A stretch of 64,000 nucleotides of DNA from Lachnospiraceae bacterium 10-1 (GCA_000403495.2 KE159810.1:62001-126000), one strand, 5' to 3'. Shown: positions 25,551 through 35,698, counted from the stretch's first letter. The notes: generated by a model not told the origin, from the sequence alone. Numbers and translations are program-made.

Positions 25551-26597
25551 TTATCTTGTTTTTAAAAATATATATTCCCGCTTTGCTTCCTCATCATCAG
25601 GATAAGTCTTTAAATAGCTTTCCATAAGAACGGAGGCTTTCTTATAGTCCTTAAGTCTTTCATATGCAACAATTTCATTCATCTTAAGAACCTGCATCAT
25701 ACCATTTTCTTCTATATTCATGGCACTCTGAAATGCATTTAAAGCCCCCTCGTAGTCACCGGTCTGCATTCTGCAAAGTCCAAGCTGGTTTAACACCTGT
25801 GGGTTTGGTCCTACGCTGTCCAAATAGGTTTTATACACGCTGATGGCATAGTTGTTATCTCCCAGCGTCTCATAGGTCTTTCCTAAGAAGAGTACCGATT
25901 CAAATCCGCCTTCATCACGTGCTTTTTCCAAATAGGTTCTGGCATTTTCGTAGTCTTCCAGGTAATAGCAGATTCGGCCTTTTTCATAATTGGTCATGCC
26001 CTTTGTGCCTGCATCCATAGCCTTTTGCAGATATTCCTGTCCGGTTTCCTTATAACCTTCCGATGCCAAAATGCTGTAAATATCAATTATCCTGTCATAA
26101 TTGGAGGAATCTAATGCAGTTACCTTATCAAAGTTTTCCTTTGCGCTGTTTAAATTTCCCTGCTGGGTGTAAATCACTCCCCGCAGATAATAGGCGTCCT
26201 TTTCTTCCGGCTTCAACGCTATAATTGCATTGTATACATCCATTGCTTTTCCCACTTCTCCCAGCTTTATATAAGCAGTGGCCAGATAGTAGTTAATATC
26301 ATAATCTATATTTTTTATTCTTCCGTTGCTGCAGGCAAGCGCCCCTTCAAAAGCTGCCGCTGCCTCAGTGTACATGGTCTTTCCCATATAGGCAAGTCCT
26401 TCCCCGCGAAGAATAAGCCTCTCTTCCTCACCAGCCTGCCTTGCGGCCTCAAAACTGGCAAGTGCATTATCGTATTCCAATGCGGTTATTGCTTCCATGC
26501 CCACACTTAAATTCTCATTTTTATTCTGAAACCCGCAGCCAGCATTTCCTATAATAATTAAGGCTGCAAGCACTGCCATGCAAATTCTTTTTTTCAT
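25551..26597 (-). CDS. TPR-repeat lipoprotein
   Basis: This 348-residue protein has a lipoprotein signal (MKKRICMAVLAALIIIGNAG, then Cys as lipid site). A chain of tetratricopeptide repeats follows, recognisable in AITALEYDNALASFEAA, AFEGALA, KAMDVYNAIIALKPEEKDAY, QGNLNSAKENFDKV and GDYEGALNAFQSAMNIEE. TPRs build a protein-docking solenoid. The client is unknown, and the cluster gives no strong hint. It lies 33 bases after the rRNA methyltransferase gene. Confidence 0.85.
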   Translation of the reverse strand: MKKRICMAVLAALIIIGNAGCGFQNKNENLSVGMEAITALEYDNALASFEAARQAGEEERLILRGEGLAYMGKTMYTEAAAAFEGALACSNGRIKNIDYDINYYLATAYIKLGEVGKAMDVYNAIIALKPEEKDAYYLRGVIYTQQGNLNSAKENFDKVTALDSSNYDRIIDIYSILASEGYKETGQEYLQKAMDAGTKGMTNYEKGRICYYLEDYENARTYLEKARDEGGFESVLFLGKTYETLGDNNYAISVYKTYLDSVGPNPQVLNQLGLCRMQTGDYEGALNAFQSAMNIEENGMMQVLKMNEIVAYERLKDYKKASVLMESYLKTYPDDEEAKREYIFLKTR

Positions 26598-26630
26598 CCA
26601 GACAGCCCTGTCCTTTCCACAGTTATCCCC

Positions 26631-27965
26631 TTATTTTCTAAGTCCTTTTGGATAATGATTTTTCATTACGTTTCCGGCAAGCTTTCCCCAGCCCAGGCTA
26701 TATCCCTCCACCGTAATCAGATACCAGCCCTTTTCTCCCTCTGTCAAAAAAGTGTTTCCGGCTATATAGTCTGCTGCTTCATTTACGGAAAGCCCATAGC
26801 AGCAAACAGTCTCTTTTGGCTTTAATGCAAGGGCCAGTGCATGAGAAGGTTCAAACCGATTTTTCTTAAAGGTTCCCAAGTGAAGACCGGGACGCAGTAC
26901 CTTAAGTCCTTTTAAAGAAGGCGCCCCTTTGGGCAAAAGATAAAGCTGATCTCCCAGTTTAAAATATACGCCATTCAGATTTGTTTTTATGTACTGCTCC
27001 TTAAATGCAAGCCAATCCTTACAATCTTTTGGTGAAATACCTTTTTCTTCTCCATAAAGACTCTCTGCCTGAATTGGCTGATATCCTTCCTTTTTAAGGC
27101 TGGCAAGAAAATGCCCTTCTCCCTCCAGCTTATGGGGCCAAAGTCTTACAGCCTTTTCTAAAGGCGGCATTCCCGGCGCCATACCTGAAAATTTCTCTAC
27201 TTCCTCTATCTCAAATTCAGGGTGCATTTTCAAAAAGCCGCTTATAGTCTCTTCATTTTCTTCAGTAGAAAAAGTACAGGTAGAATAAACCATTCTTCCG
27301 CCCGGCCGGAGCATAACTGCAGCATTCTCCAAAATTTCCGCCTGCCTTTGGGCACACATCAGCACATTTTCACAGCTCCATTCTCTTACAGTCTCCTCAT
27401 TCTTGCGAAACATTCCTTCTCCTGAGCAGGGCGCATCCACTAAAATCCTGTCAAAGTACTCTGGAAAACGCTGCGCCAAAAAGGCCGGTTCATGGCTTAC
27501 TACCAGTGCATTTTTTATTCCCATGCGCTCTATATTTTCCGCCAGACTTTTTGCCCTTGAAGGATTGATTTCATTGCTGACAAGCAGTCCCTTTCCCTGC
27601 ATGGCATCTGCGATCTGGGTGCTCTTTCCGCCCGGTGCGGCGCATAAATCCAAAACCCGCTCTCCCGGCTGTGCGTCCAGATAAACTGCCGAAGCCATAG
27701 CACTTGCTTCCTGAATATAATAAGCCCCTGCTTCATGAAAAGGATGTTTCCCGGGACGGTCTTCTTCCTTATAATAATACCCATTTTCGGTCCAGGGAAC
27801 CTTTTTTGATAAAAATGATGTTTTTTTCTTTAATTCTTCAATTGTTCCCTTTTGCCTGTTTATGCGAAGAGAATATGCTTTCGTTTTTTCATATCCATCA
27901 AGAAATGCGGGATATTCTTCTCCCAGCATTCTCTGCATCCTGTCTAAAAACTGCCTTGGCAACAT
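26631..27965 (-). CDS. rsmF: RsmF-type 16S rRNA (cytosine-C5) methyltransferase
   Basis: This 444-residue enzyme uses S-adenosylmethionine to methylate ribosomal RNA cytosine. Motifs are VLDLCAAPGGKSTQIADAM (SAM loop), RILVDAPCSGEGMFRKN (motif IV with the release Cys) and YSTCTFSTEENEETI (motif VI with the catalytic Cys). A C-terminal RsmF-like domain follows (ADYIAGNTFLTEGEKGWYLI). The symbol rsmF is a family guess; RsmB is less likely because the N-terminal NusB-like domain is absent. Confidence 0.88.
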   Translation of the reverse strand: MLPRQFLDRMQRMLGEEYPAFLDGYEKTKAYSLRINRQKGTIEELKKKTSFLSKKVPWTENGYYYKEEDRPGKHPFHEAGAYYIQEASAMASAVYLDAQPGERVLDLCAAPGGKSTQIADAMQGKGLLVSNEINPSRAKSLAENIERMGIKNALVVSHEPAFLAQRFPEYFDRILVDAPCSGEGMFRKNEETVREWSCENVLMCAQRQAEILENAAVMLRPGGRMVYSTCTFSTEENEETISGFLKMHPEFEIEEVEKFSGMAPGMPPLEKAVRLWPHKLEGEGHFLASLKKEGYQPIQAESLYGEEKGISPKDCKDWLAFKEQYIKTNLNGVYFKLGDQLYLLPKGAPSLKGLKVLRPGLHLGTFKKNRFEPSHALALALKPKETVCCYGLSVNEAADYIAGNTFLTEGEKGWYLITVEGYSLGWGKLAGNVMKNHYPKGLRK

Positions 27966-28111
27966 GAATCTTTCTCTGCCTCCAAATTCTTACTAACTAT
28001 ATGATACATCTCATATTTTCTTTTCACACTCTCATCCGTCTTTATTATAACAATCTATGAATAAAGAGTAAAGGATTTATACGAATCAGCCTGCCCAGGC
28101 GCAGTCGATCA

Positions 28112-28169
28112 AATACCGGACAAATGTCCCAATTTGGGTATTGTCATTTCCAGTCTTTATTTCTATAAT
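28112..28169 (+). promoter_or_regulatory. Promoter and candidate operator of the MMPL operon
   Basis: TTGTCA (28141-28146), a 17-base spacer and a perfect TATAAT (28164-28169) lie just before the MMPL gene. Immediately upstream, AATACC (28112-28117) and GGTATT (28137-28142) are symmetric. They enclose GGACAAATGTCC and CCCAATTTGGG. The dyad overlaps the -35, so the operon's own TetR protein could bind here. Confidence 0.6.
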
Positions 28170-28202
28170 ATCTGACAAAGTTAAATGAAAGGGTTGATTG
28201 AA

Positions 28203-30677
28203 ATGCAAAAAGGAAAATCATCTCCTATGGAGAAGCTGGCTGCTTTTATTGTAGATAAGCGTAATTTATTTTTCCTTCTGTACATCTTCGCGTTAGTTTT
28301 CTGCTTTTTCTCAACAGAATGGGTTAAGGTGGAAAATGACATCACTACTTACCTGCCGGCAGAAACGGAAACCCGGCGCGGTCTTACCATTATGAATGAG
28401 GAATTTATCACCTATGGAACTGCAAAAGTAATGGTATCTAACATTTCCTATGACAAAGGACTTACCCTGCAGGATAAACTCTCTGAGATAAAAGGTGTGT
28501 CCAGCGTAGAATTTGACAATACCCAGGATCACTTTATAAATTCCTCTGCTTTGTTTGATATCACCTTTGACGGTACCGCTTCCGATGAAATCAGCGTGGA
28601 AGCCATGAATCATATTAAGGAGCTTCTTTCCGGATATGACACTTACATAAATACAGAGGTAGGCGAGGACACCGCTACCGCATTAAAAACGGAAATGCAG
28701 GTCATTATCGTGATTGCCGCTGTCATTATTATTGTTGTCCTCACCCTCACATCCCGCTCCTACGCAGAGGTTCCTGTTTTAATAGCCACCTTTGGCGTAG
28801 CAGCGCTTTTAAATATGGGTACTAATTTTCTCTGCGGCACAATATCCTTTATTTCAAACTCTGTAACAGTAGTGCTGCAGCTGGCCCTTGCCATTGATTA
28901 TGCCATTATTCTCTGCCACCGCTTCAGTGACGAGCATGAAACCATGCCTGCCAGAGAAGCCTGTATTGCAGCGCTGGCCAAGGCAATTCCGGAAATATCT
29001 TCTTCTTCCTTAACTACCATATCCGGCCTTGCAGCACTGGCATTTATGCATTTTGGCATTGGACTGGATCTTGCTACAGTATTAATTAAGGCAATCCTGT
29101 TAAGCCTTTTGTCCGTATTTACATTAATGCCTGGACTGCTGATGCTGTTCAGTAATCTGATTGATAAAACCCAGCACCGCAAACTCCTGCCGCGGATTAC
29201 ATTGATTGGAAAAATGGATGTGGCAACTCGCTTTATCGTACCGCCCATATTTGCTGTTGTTCTGATAATAGTCTGTATCTGGGCAAACAAGTGCCCCTAC
29301 TGCTACAGCTATACGGATTTAACTACCAGCAAACAGAGCGAAAGTCAGATTTCTTACCAGAAAATAAAAAGCACCTTTGGTACCAGCAATATGGTGGCTA
29401 TGGTCATTCCTTCCGGCAGTTATGATTCGGAAGCAGCTCTTTTAAAAACTCTGGAAAGCTATCCTGAAGTCAAATCCGCTATGGGGCTTGCCAATATAGA
29501 AGCTATGGATAGCTATGCCTTAACAGATGCCCTAAATCCAAGGGAATTTTCCGAGCTTGCAGGCATCGAATATGAGCTTGCCAAGCTTCTTTACTCTGCC
29601 TATGCGGTCAATGACGATCAATATGGACAGATTTTAAGCGGACTTGATCACTATCAGGTTCCTTTATTTGACATGTTTTTATTCCTGATGGATCAAATGG
29701 AAGCTGGAAACATCACTCTGGAAGGAGATATCCAAAATACTCTGGACGATCTTTTTGATCAGTTAAAAAAAGCAAAACTTCAATTACAGACAGATGAATA
29801 TTCCCGCCTCGTGGTTTATTTAAATCTTCCAGAAGAAAGTCAGGAAACCTTTGATTTTCTGAAAGTCATGCATAAAGAAGCTGCCCGCTATTATGAGGAT
29901 GAATCTGTATACGTTATTGGAAATTCCACCAGCGACTATGATTTATCTTCCTCCTTTGGACAGGATAATCTGCTGATCAGTATTTTATCAGCACTGTTTG
30001 TAATTATCATTCTGCTGTTTACCTTTAAGTCGGCAGGACTGCCGGTATTACTGATTTTGGTTATTCAGGGAAGTATCTGGATCAACTTTTCTTTCCCTTA
30101 CCTGCAAAACTCGCCCCTGTACTTTTTAAGCTACCTGATCGTAAACTCCATCCAGATGGGTGCCAATATTGATTATGCCATTGTAATTTCCAGCCATTAC
30201 AAAGATTTAAAGCAGGAAATGCATCCAAAACAGGCAATCATAGAAGCCCTGAACGAAGCCTTTCCCACTATTTTTACATCGGGCAGCATTCTTACAGTGG
30301 CTGGTGCATTGATCGGACAGATGACTACCAATCCAATTATTTCTGCAATTGGAAGCTGTTTAAGCAGAGGAACCATTATCTCCATTTTCCTTGTACTGGC
30401 AGTGCTTCCACAAATACTTGTATTTGGCGATAACATTATTGAGCATACAAGTTTTGAACTGAACAGAATTAATTTATCCTCCAAATCCTATTCTGGTCTT
30501 ATCCGGGTGCAGGGACACCTTCGCGGGCATGTAGACGGCGTTCTGGAAGGAAGCTTTTACGGCATTATCCGGGGTGACATGGATGCAGTAATTACCTCCG
30601 GCAAAGCTGTCTCATTAGAAGACCATAATAAAGATACTCTAACGGAAGGAAGTGACTTTGATGAACAGACCTCTTAA
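28203..30677 (+). CDS. MMPL/RND-family membrane exporter
   Basis: This is a large inner-membrane protein of about 824 residues with two MMPL halves. Each has one helix, an extracytoplasmic domain and a helix bundle. Signature segments are VVLQLALAIDYAIILCHRF in the first half and the matching SIQMGANIDYAIVISSHY in the second. MMPL proteins export lipids or hydrophobic compounds using the proton gradient. The start is ambiguous: the ATG at 28203 follows AAAGGG by 9 bases, while 28185 is also open. Its end overlaps the next gene. The substrate is unknown. Confidence 0.88.
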   Translation: MQKGKSSPMEKLAAFIVDKRNLFFLLYIFALVFCFFSTEWVKVENDITTYLPAETETRRGLTIMNEEFITYGTAKVMVSNISYDKGLTLQDKLSEIKGVSSVEFDNTQDHFINSSALFDITFDGTASDEISVEAMNHIKELLSGYDTYINTEVGEDTATALKTEMQVIIVIAAVIIIVVLTLTSRSYAEVPVLIATFGVAALLNMGTNFLCGTISFISNSVTVVLQLALAIDYAIILCHRFSDEHETMPAREACIAALAKAIPEISSSSLTTISGLAALAFMHFGIGLDLATVLIKAILLSLLSVFTLMPGLLMLFSNLIDKTQHRKLLPRITLIGKMDVATRFIVPPIFAVVLIIVCIWANKCPYCYSYTDLTTSKQSESQISYQKIKSTFGTSNMVAMVIPSGSYDSEAALLKTLESYPEVKSAMGLANIEAMDSYALTDALNPREFSELAGIEYELAKLLYSAYAVNDDQYGQILSGLDHYQVPLFDMFLFLMDQMEAGNITLEGDIQNTLDDLFDQLKKAKLQLQTDEYSRLVVYLNLPEESQETFDFLKVMHKEAARYYEDESVYVIGNSTSDYDLSSSFGQDNLLISILSALFVIIILLFTFKSAGLPVLLILVIQGSIWINFSFPYLQNSPLYFLSYLIVNSIQMGANIDYAIVISSHYKDLKQEMHPKQAIIEALNEAFPTIFTSGSILTVAGALIGQMTTNPIISAIGSCLSRGTIISIFLVLAVLPQILVFGDNIIEHTSFELNRINLSSKSYSGLIRVQGHLRGHVDGVLEGSFYGIIRGDMDAVITSGKAVSLEDHNKDTLTEGSDFDEQTS

Positions 30678-33600
30678 ATCTGCAATTCGTAAAACAGCTG
30701 TATTTTTATTGACTTTCATTGTGGCTTTTTCAGAGCCTGTGGCTGTTTTGGCGGCTTCTGAAAAAGAAGAATCCTCTTCTGAATATGATCTTACAGAAGC
30801 AGTTCATATTTCTACATTGGAGGATCTGATTTCCTTTGCGAAAAAATGTAACCTGGATACCTGGTCCCAAAATAAGATTTTTGTTTTGGATAATGATATT
30901 GATGTAAGTAATACAGATTTTGAACCCATTCCAACCTTTGGCGGCATTTTCCTGGGACAGGGGCATGTGATTAAGGGACTGTCTTTAAACAGTGGAAGTA
31001 ATTATATCGGCCTGTTCCGCTATGTGCAGGAGCAGGGGGAGATTCACCAGCTATCCGTATCCGGCACTGCCCAGGGGGAGAAAGGCCACTCCGGCCTGGC
31101 TCTTCTTGCAGGCTGCAACTATGGATATATAAATGAATGCAGTTCTTCCGGAAATGTAACCGGTGCAGACGAAGCCGGCAGCATTGCAGGCGTAAATGAG
31201 CTGACAGGTGTGATTGCCAACTGCTCTTCTAACGGCGTCGTATATGGCAGTCACTTGACAGGCGGCATTGCAGGCAATAATAAAGGCAGCATTTTAAGCA
31301 GTACCAACCACGCTTTCATTAATACAACCGCCTCCGACGAAGGAATTGATCTTTCCTCTCTCAAACTTGACGCTGCCATCAGCGATTTTCTCACCACGGA
31401 AAATGCTTCCTCCGTAACAGACGTGGGCGGCATTACAGGCTGCAATTCCGGCATTATAAAGGGCTGTATTAACAATGGCTCTATCGGCTATCAGCATGTT
31501 GGATACAATATAGGAGGAATCGCAGGGCGACAGACAGGCTACATAGAGGGCTGCATCAACTATGGACTTTTAAACGGACGTAAGGACGTGGGCGGCATTG
31601 CTGGACAAATGGAGCCCAGCAGTGAACTGGAATTTACTCAAAGTATCCTCTCACAGCTCAGTTCGGAGCTTGATACACTTCATCAGCTTCTTACCAGACT
31701 GAATGAGGATGCTTCCAACTCTTCTGCTTCTCTCACCGGACAGGTAGACATTTTGCTTGATTCCGTAGAAAATGCCCAGAATGCTGTGGATACCATTATG
31801 AATAATGCCAGCGGATACTTTGATGATTTTTCCAACCTGACGGACCTTACTGCGCTTCCTTCTCCCAAGCCTGTTTCTCTGGAGTTTTTAGATCAACTGC
31901 AGATGCCATCTTCGTCTCCATCTGCGGAACCTGAAAAAACGCCGGAAGCATCTGTAACACCGGAAGCAACTGCTGCGCCAGGTACAAACGCTCAGCCAGA
32001 AACAGGTGCAGCGTCAGATGCGGCTGCTTCTCCGGAAGCAAGTGCAACGCTGGAGCCGGCTGCTTCTCCGGAAACAGGCGCAACACCGAAACCGACCGTG
32101 TCCTCTGATTATACAAATGAAACCAGCATTCAGGAAGGACAGTTTACTCCCGCCCCTTTATACGCAGCGCCGGCAGGGTGCCGCCCAAAAGTGCTTTCAG
32201 CGCCCGAAGCTGCATCATCACCGGTTCCTGAATCTTCTCCCTCCCCTTCCTTCCAATGGCCCGAAAACTGGCCTTCCGTATCGGGAAATTCCATCAAAGA
32301 TGGCTTAAACGTTGACCGGAAGCAAATAGAGGAAGATATTAATAAAGTGCAGAATAATGTATATGAGGATGCTTCACAGGCATTAAATGACCTGCAGGGA
32401 AATGTTAAAAATCAGGCGTCTGTCATCAGTTCCCGCATTTCCTCATCCAAAGTGACATTAAATAACAGTTTTTCTGCCATTATCCTGGATATGCGGAAGC
32501 TGAATTCCATGCTTGACGAACAAGACCAGATCCTGCTGGATGATTTTCAGGCAATTGTAAATGAATTAAATGTAATTGGTAATCTGCTTACCAATCCAGA
32601 CCATACACATCCTGATGATATTTATGCTGATGTATCCGATGAAGATCAGCTTACGGATACTACGGGAAAAGTAATGAATTGTATCAATAATGGAAAAATA
32701 AATGGTGATCTTGATGTGGGCGGTATTGCAGGTTCTCTTTCACGTGAAAACACCCTGGATCCCGAAGGGGATTTTGATCTGGAAGACTATGATCTTTCTT
32801 TGAATTTCAGCTACAGGGAACGCCTTGTAATAAGGCAATGCAAAAATTATGGCAATGTCACTGGTAAAACAGATTATGTGGGCGGTATTGCAGGTGAAAT
32901 GAACCTGGGAAGTATTATGGAATGCTTAAGCAGCGGTCAGATTACCGGAAGCGGTGCAATGATCGGCGGTATTGCAGGATATAGTTCTTCTACCATCCGT
33001 TCAAGCAGCGCCAAATGCTCCTTAAAAGGGGATTATCAAATTGGCGGCATTGCAGGATATGGCACTAATATTTCCAACTGCTACAGCATGGTACAGATCA
33101 GTCAGGGAAATTACAACCTGGGTTCTATTGCAGGCAATGTTTCTTCTGATGCTGTAATCAGCAGTAATTACTTTGTAGAAGGCGGCTTTGCCGGTATTGA
33201 CGGAGTGAGTTATGGGGGGAAAGCTCAGCCCCTGTCCTATGAAGACTTTATGGCTTCACCAGATCTGCCTGATATTTTTAACAATATTTATCTTACCTTT
33301 ACCGCTGATGAAAAGCCTGTTGCAGTGGTCACTTTAAACTATGGCGACACCTTCCATTCCGATTCTCTGCCACAGGTTCCCGAAAAAGAAGGCTTTATTG
33401 GCAGCTGGCCTGACTTTGACCATACTTCTGTTACCTTTGACCAGACAATAGATGCCATTTATACTGAATATATCACTACGCTGGAAAGCCAGCAATTAAT
33501 TGGCAAGCGAGCCATAGTACTGATAGAGGGAATGTTTGCTCCTGGGGATACTTTTACTCTGACACAGACTGACAGTAAACCGGAATCTGCCTCATTTAAG

Positions 33601-33918
33601 TCCGAATGCTGGAAGATTTCCATTTCCAGTACCTGGAACGGTCCTTATATGATAAGATATCTTATTCCCTCCGGCATGACGCATCCACAAATAGAAGTTT
33701 TTGAAAAAGAAAGCTGGAAAAAACCTCAGGTTGAAACCAATGGAAGTTATTTCATTTTTTATTCAGACACACCTGAATTTACTTTCAGGTGCACAGACGC
33801 CCCCGCAGAACCCGGGCCAGGTACTTTAACTGTCATTTTTGTTTGTACGTCAGGAGTCATTCTCATCCTTTTACTTTTTTATTTCAAAAAGAGAAAGGGA
33901 CAAAAAAGAAAGGAATAA
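30661..33918 (+). CDS. Large GLUG-like repeat surface protein
   Basis: This is a protein of about 1085 residues with a signal peptide (AIRKTAVFLLTFIVAFSEPV) and many GLUG-type repeats in two blocks, roughly residues 90-330 and 680-850. Examples are DVGGIAGQ, HLTGGIAGNNKGSI and TDYVGGIAGEMNLGSIMECL. Between them lie helical stretches and a Pro/Ala/Ser/Glu-rich linker with TPEASVTPEATAAPGT-like motifs. A C-terminal membrane helix (LTVIFVCTSGVILILLLFYF) and a basic tail anchor it. GLUG-containing proteins are usually extracellular and adhesive. It overlaps the MMPL gene and is cotranscribed with it. The start at 30661 gives a clean signal; GTG at 30652 is the alternative. Confidence 0.8.
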   Translation: MNRPLKSAIRKTAVFLLTFIVAFSEPVAVLAASEKEESSSEYDLTEAVHISTLEDLISFAKKCNLDTWSQNKIFVLDNDIDVSNTDFEPIPTFGGIFLGQGHVIKGLSLNSGSNYIGLFRYVQEQGEIHQLSVSGTAQGEKGHSGLALLAGCNYGYINECSSSGNVTGADEAGSIAGVNELTGVIANCSSNGVVYGSHLTGGIAGNNKGSILSSTNHAFINTTASDEGIDLSSLKLDAAISDFLTTENASSVTDVGGITGCNSGIIKGCINNGSIGYQHVGYNIGGIAGRQTGYIEGCINYGLLNGRKDVGGIAGQMEPSSELEFTQSILSQLSSELDTLHQLLTRLNEDASNSSASLTGQVDILLDSVENAQNAVDTIMNNASGYFDDFSNLTDLTALPSPKPVSLEFLDQLQMPSSSPSAEPEKTPEASVTPEATAAPGTNAQPETGAASDAAASPEASATLEPAASPETGATPKPTVSSDYTNETSIQEGQFTPAPLYAAPAGCRPKVLSAPEAASSPVPESSPSPSFQWPENWPSVSGNSIKDGLNVDRKQIEEDINKVQNNVYEDASQALNDLQGNVKNQASVISSRISSSKVTLNNSFSAIILDMRKLNSMLDEQDQILLDDFQAIVNELNVIGNLLTNPDHTHPDDIYADVSDEDQLTDTTGKVMNCINNGKINGDLDVGGIAGSLSRENTLDPEGDFDLEDYDLSLNFSYRERLVIRQCKNYGNVTGKTDYVGGIAGEMNLGSIMECLSSGQITGSGAMIGGIAGYSSSTIRSSSAKCSLKGDYQIGGIAGYGTNISNCYSMVQISQGNYNLGSIAGNVSSDAVISSNYFVEGGFAGIDGVSYGGKAQPLSYEDFMASPDLPDIFNNIYLTFTADEKPVAVVTLNYGDTFHSDSLPQVPEKEGFIGSWPDFDHTSVTFDQTIDAIYTEYITTLESQQLIGKRAIVLIEGMFAPGDTFTLTQTDSKPESASFKSECWKISISSTWNGPYMIRYLIPSGMTHPQIEVFEKESWKKPQVETNGSYFIFYSDTPEFTFRCTDAPAEPGPGTLTVIFVCTSGVILILLLFYFKKRKGQKRKE

Positions 33919-33922
33919 CAGC

Positions 33923-34501
33923 ATGACACATGAAGATATTTCTCTGAATACAAAGCATATACTGGTAAACTCATTTAAAAAGTTTATGAAAAAGAAGCCC
34001 CTTTCAAAGATAACCATAAGTGAAATCTGCAATGACTGCGGAATGAATCGGAAAACTTTTTATTATCATTTTGAGGACATCAACGATATGCTGCACTGGA
34101 TGCTGGAACAGGAGGCGCTTATCGTAGTCAAGCAGTTTGACCTTCTCCACGATTATGAAGAGGTTGTCCGCTTTGTCATTGATTACGTTGATGCAAATGA
34201 CCATATATTGTGCTGCGTTTACGACGCTATGGGACGGGAAGGAATGAAGCGCTTTTTCCTCTCGGAATTTCATGATTCCATTACCATCATAATTGATGGA
34301 ATTGAAAACGCAATGAATGCTTCAATTTCTCAGAATTATAAACAGTTTTTATGTGATTTTTATACAAATGCACTCTCAGGAATGCTCCTTGACTGGTTTC
34401 TGGACCGGACTGACCGCACAAAAGAAGAAATGATAAGTTACCTTACGCTCACGGTAAAAACATCTCTGATCGGCGCTGTGTCAGCCGGAGTAAAGGGATA
34501 G
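33923..34501 (+). CDS. TetR-family regulator (DhaS-like) of the MMPL operon
   Basis: This 192-residue regulator has an N-terminal TetR DNA-binding domain (LSKITISEICNDCGMNRKTF, then YYHFEDINDMLHWML) and a helical ligand domain. The helix composition and C-terminus recall DhaS-like members. The ATG at 33923 has AAAGGA eight bases upstream. It lies four bases after the GLUG gene, so the three genes form one plus-strand operon. It is a natural candidate for binding the dyad at 28112-28142. Confidence 0.85.
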   Translation: MTHEDISLNTKHILVNSFKKFMKKKPLSKITISEICNDCGMNRKTFYYHFEDINDMLHWMLEQEALIVVKQFDLLHDYEEVVRFVIDYVDANDHILCCVYDAMGREGMKRFFLSEFHDSITIIIDGIENAMNASISQNYKQFLCDFYTNALSGMLLDWFLDRTDRTKEEMISYLTLTVKTSLIGAVSAGVKG

Positions 34502-34525
34502 CTCTCGGAAATCAAACCTCTTTTA

Positions 34526-34554
34526 TTGACAGGCTGCCAGACATGTGCTAAACT
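34526..34554 (+). promoter_or_regulatory. degV promoter
   Basis: TTGACA, a 17-base spacer and TAAACT precede the DegV gene by about 30 bases. This supports separate transcription from the MMPL operon. Confidence 0.75.
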
Positions 34555-34585
34555 CAACCTCTGTAAACGATACGGAGGTTAACAT

Positions 34586-35431
34586 ATGGCTATAAAAATT
34601 ATCACCGACTCAGCATCAGACATTACAGTTTCAAATCGTGAGGATTTGATTATTCTTCCTATTACCATAACTTTTCATGGCACAGAATATCAGGATGGAA
34701 TCAATTTATCACACAAAGAATTTTATGAAAAATTAATTGAAAGTGAAGAACTTCCCACCACCAGCCAGATTTCTCCTTATACCTTTGAGGAAGCAATCCG
34801 CAGGGTTTTGGCAGATGGGGATGAGCCTGTTATTATCACTTTATCCGGCAAACTCTCCGGCACTTATCAAAATGCATTTGTTGCCGCTTCGGAATTTGAG
34901 GAAAAGGTGTACGTAATTGACAGTGAAAACGTTGCAGTGGGGCAGCATGCACTGGTTGAATACGCTCTGCGCCTTAAGGATGAAGGGCTGGATGCCGCAT
35001 CCATTGCAGAGGAATTGAACAAGAGTAAAAAGAGAATACATACTATCGCTCTGCTGGACACTCTGGAATATTTGAAAAAAGGCGGACGCATTTCAAAGGC
35101 TGCCGCATTTACCGGAAGCGTCCTGTCCATCAAGCCTGTTGTAGGGGTGGTAAATGGCGAAGTGGCTGTCCTCGGAAAGGCAAGAGGCGCAAAACATGGG
35201 AATAACCTTTTAATCGAACAGATTGGTTTGTGTGGCGGTATTGATTTTGAAAAACCTTTTTCCCTGGGTTATACCGGATCAGACGATACTTTAATAAAGC
35301 AATATATTGAATACAGTAAATCGATTTGGGAAGGACATACTGATGAACTCCCCATCTCAACCATAGGAGGTACTATCGGCACTCATGTAGGCCCCGGTGC
35401 TGTTGCAGTCGCCTTCTTCTCTCCTGAGTAA
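34586..35431 (+). CDS. DegV-family fatty-acid-binding protein
   Basis: This 281-residue protein belongs to the DegV/FakB family, which holds a fatty acid for phosphorylation by FakA. Motifs are KIITDSASDIT, the central ITLSGKLSGTYQNA and the GGRISKAAAFTG segment. A strong CGGAGG site lies before the ATG. It is monocistronic, with a terminator. A stand-alone FakA-like fragment lies at 44.2 kb. Confidence 0.94.
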   Translation: MAIKIITDSASDITVSNREDLIILPITITFHGTEYQDGINLSHKEFYEKLIESEELPTTSQISPYTFEEAIRRVLADGDEPVIITLSGKLSGTYQNAFVAASEFEEKVYVIDSENVAVGQHALVEYALRLKDEGLDAASIAEELNKSKKRIHTIALLDTLEYLKKGGRISKAAAFTGSVLSIKPVVGVVNGEVAVLGKARGAKHGNNLLIEQIGLCGGIDFEKPFSLGYTGSDDTLIKQYIEYSKSIWEGHTDELPISTIGGTIGTHVGPGAVAVAFFSPE

Positions 35432-35460
35432 ATGATTAAAAACAATATTACACAAAAATT

Positions 35461-35490
35461 CATCCTGTCGTAAATGACAGGATGATTTTT
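35461..35490 (+). terminator. Terminator of degV
   Basis: A perfect 9-base stem CATCCTGTC / GACAGGATG with a 6-base loop is followed by ATTTTTG. It lies about 30 bases after the degV stop. Confidence 0.85.
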
Positions 35491-35497
35491 GTTTATA

Positions 35498-35698
35498 TCA
35501 ATTCTTACACAATGCGCCCAAATACTCATTTTCCTCTACAGGCTCCAGCCATTCATTGGAAGTCTCCTCTCCCGGAACCTCAACTGCCAGATGGGAAAAC
35601 CAGCTATATGGGGCGGCTCCATGCCAATGCTTTACACCAGCCGGAATGTTGACCACATCTCTGGAAAATAATTCCTGCGCCCTTATCCTTCCTGTACA
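35498..35698 (-). pseudogene. Cupin-domain protein, 3' fragment
   Basis: The minus strand encodes a clear cupin C-terminal part: QELFSRDVVNIPAGVKHWHG, then WFSHLAVEVPGEETSNEWLE and a stop. The metal-binding His residues are visible. The front half is missing, and an in-frame TGA blocks it upstream. Another frame there reads VWEFDVQEG, which suggests a frameshift plus truncation. It resembles cupins associated with carboxymuconolactone decarboxylase-like proteins. Confidence 0.75.

Noticed and set aside
31620-31900. Possible coiled-coil or collagen-like repeat unit as a tandem DNA repeat
   Set aside because: The similarity is at protein level only; there is no tandem DNA repeat of fixed unit length.
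31847-32308. Open frames on both strands within the GLUG gene
   Set aside because: They mirror the repetitive Pro/Ala/Glu-rich linker of the real gene.
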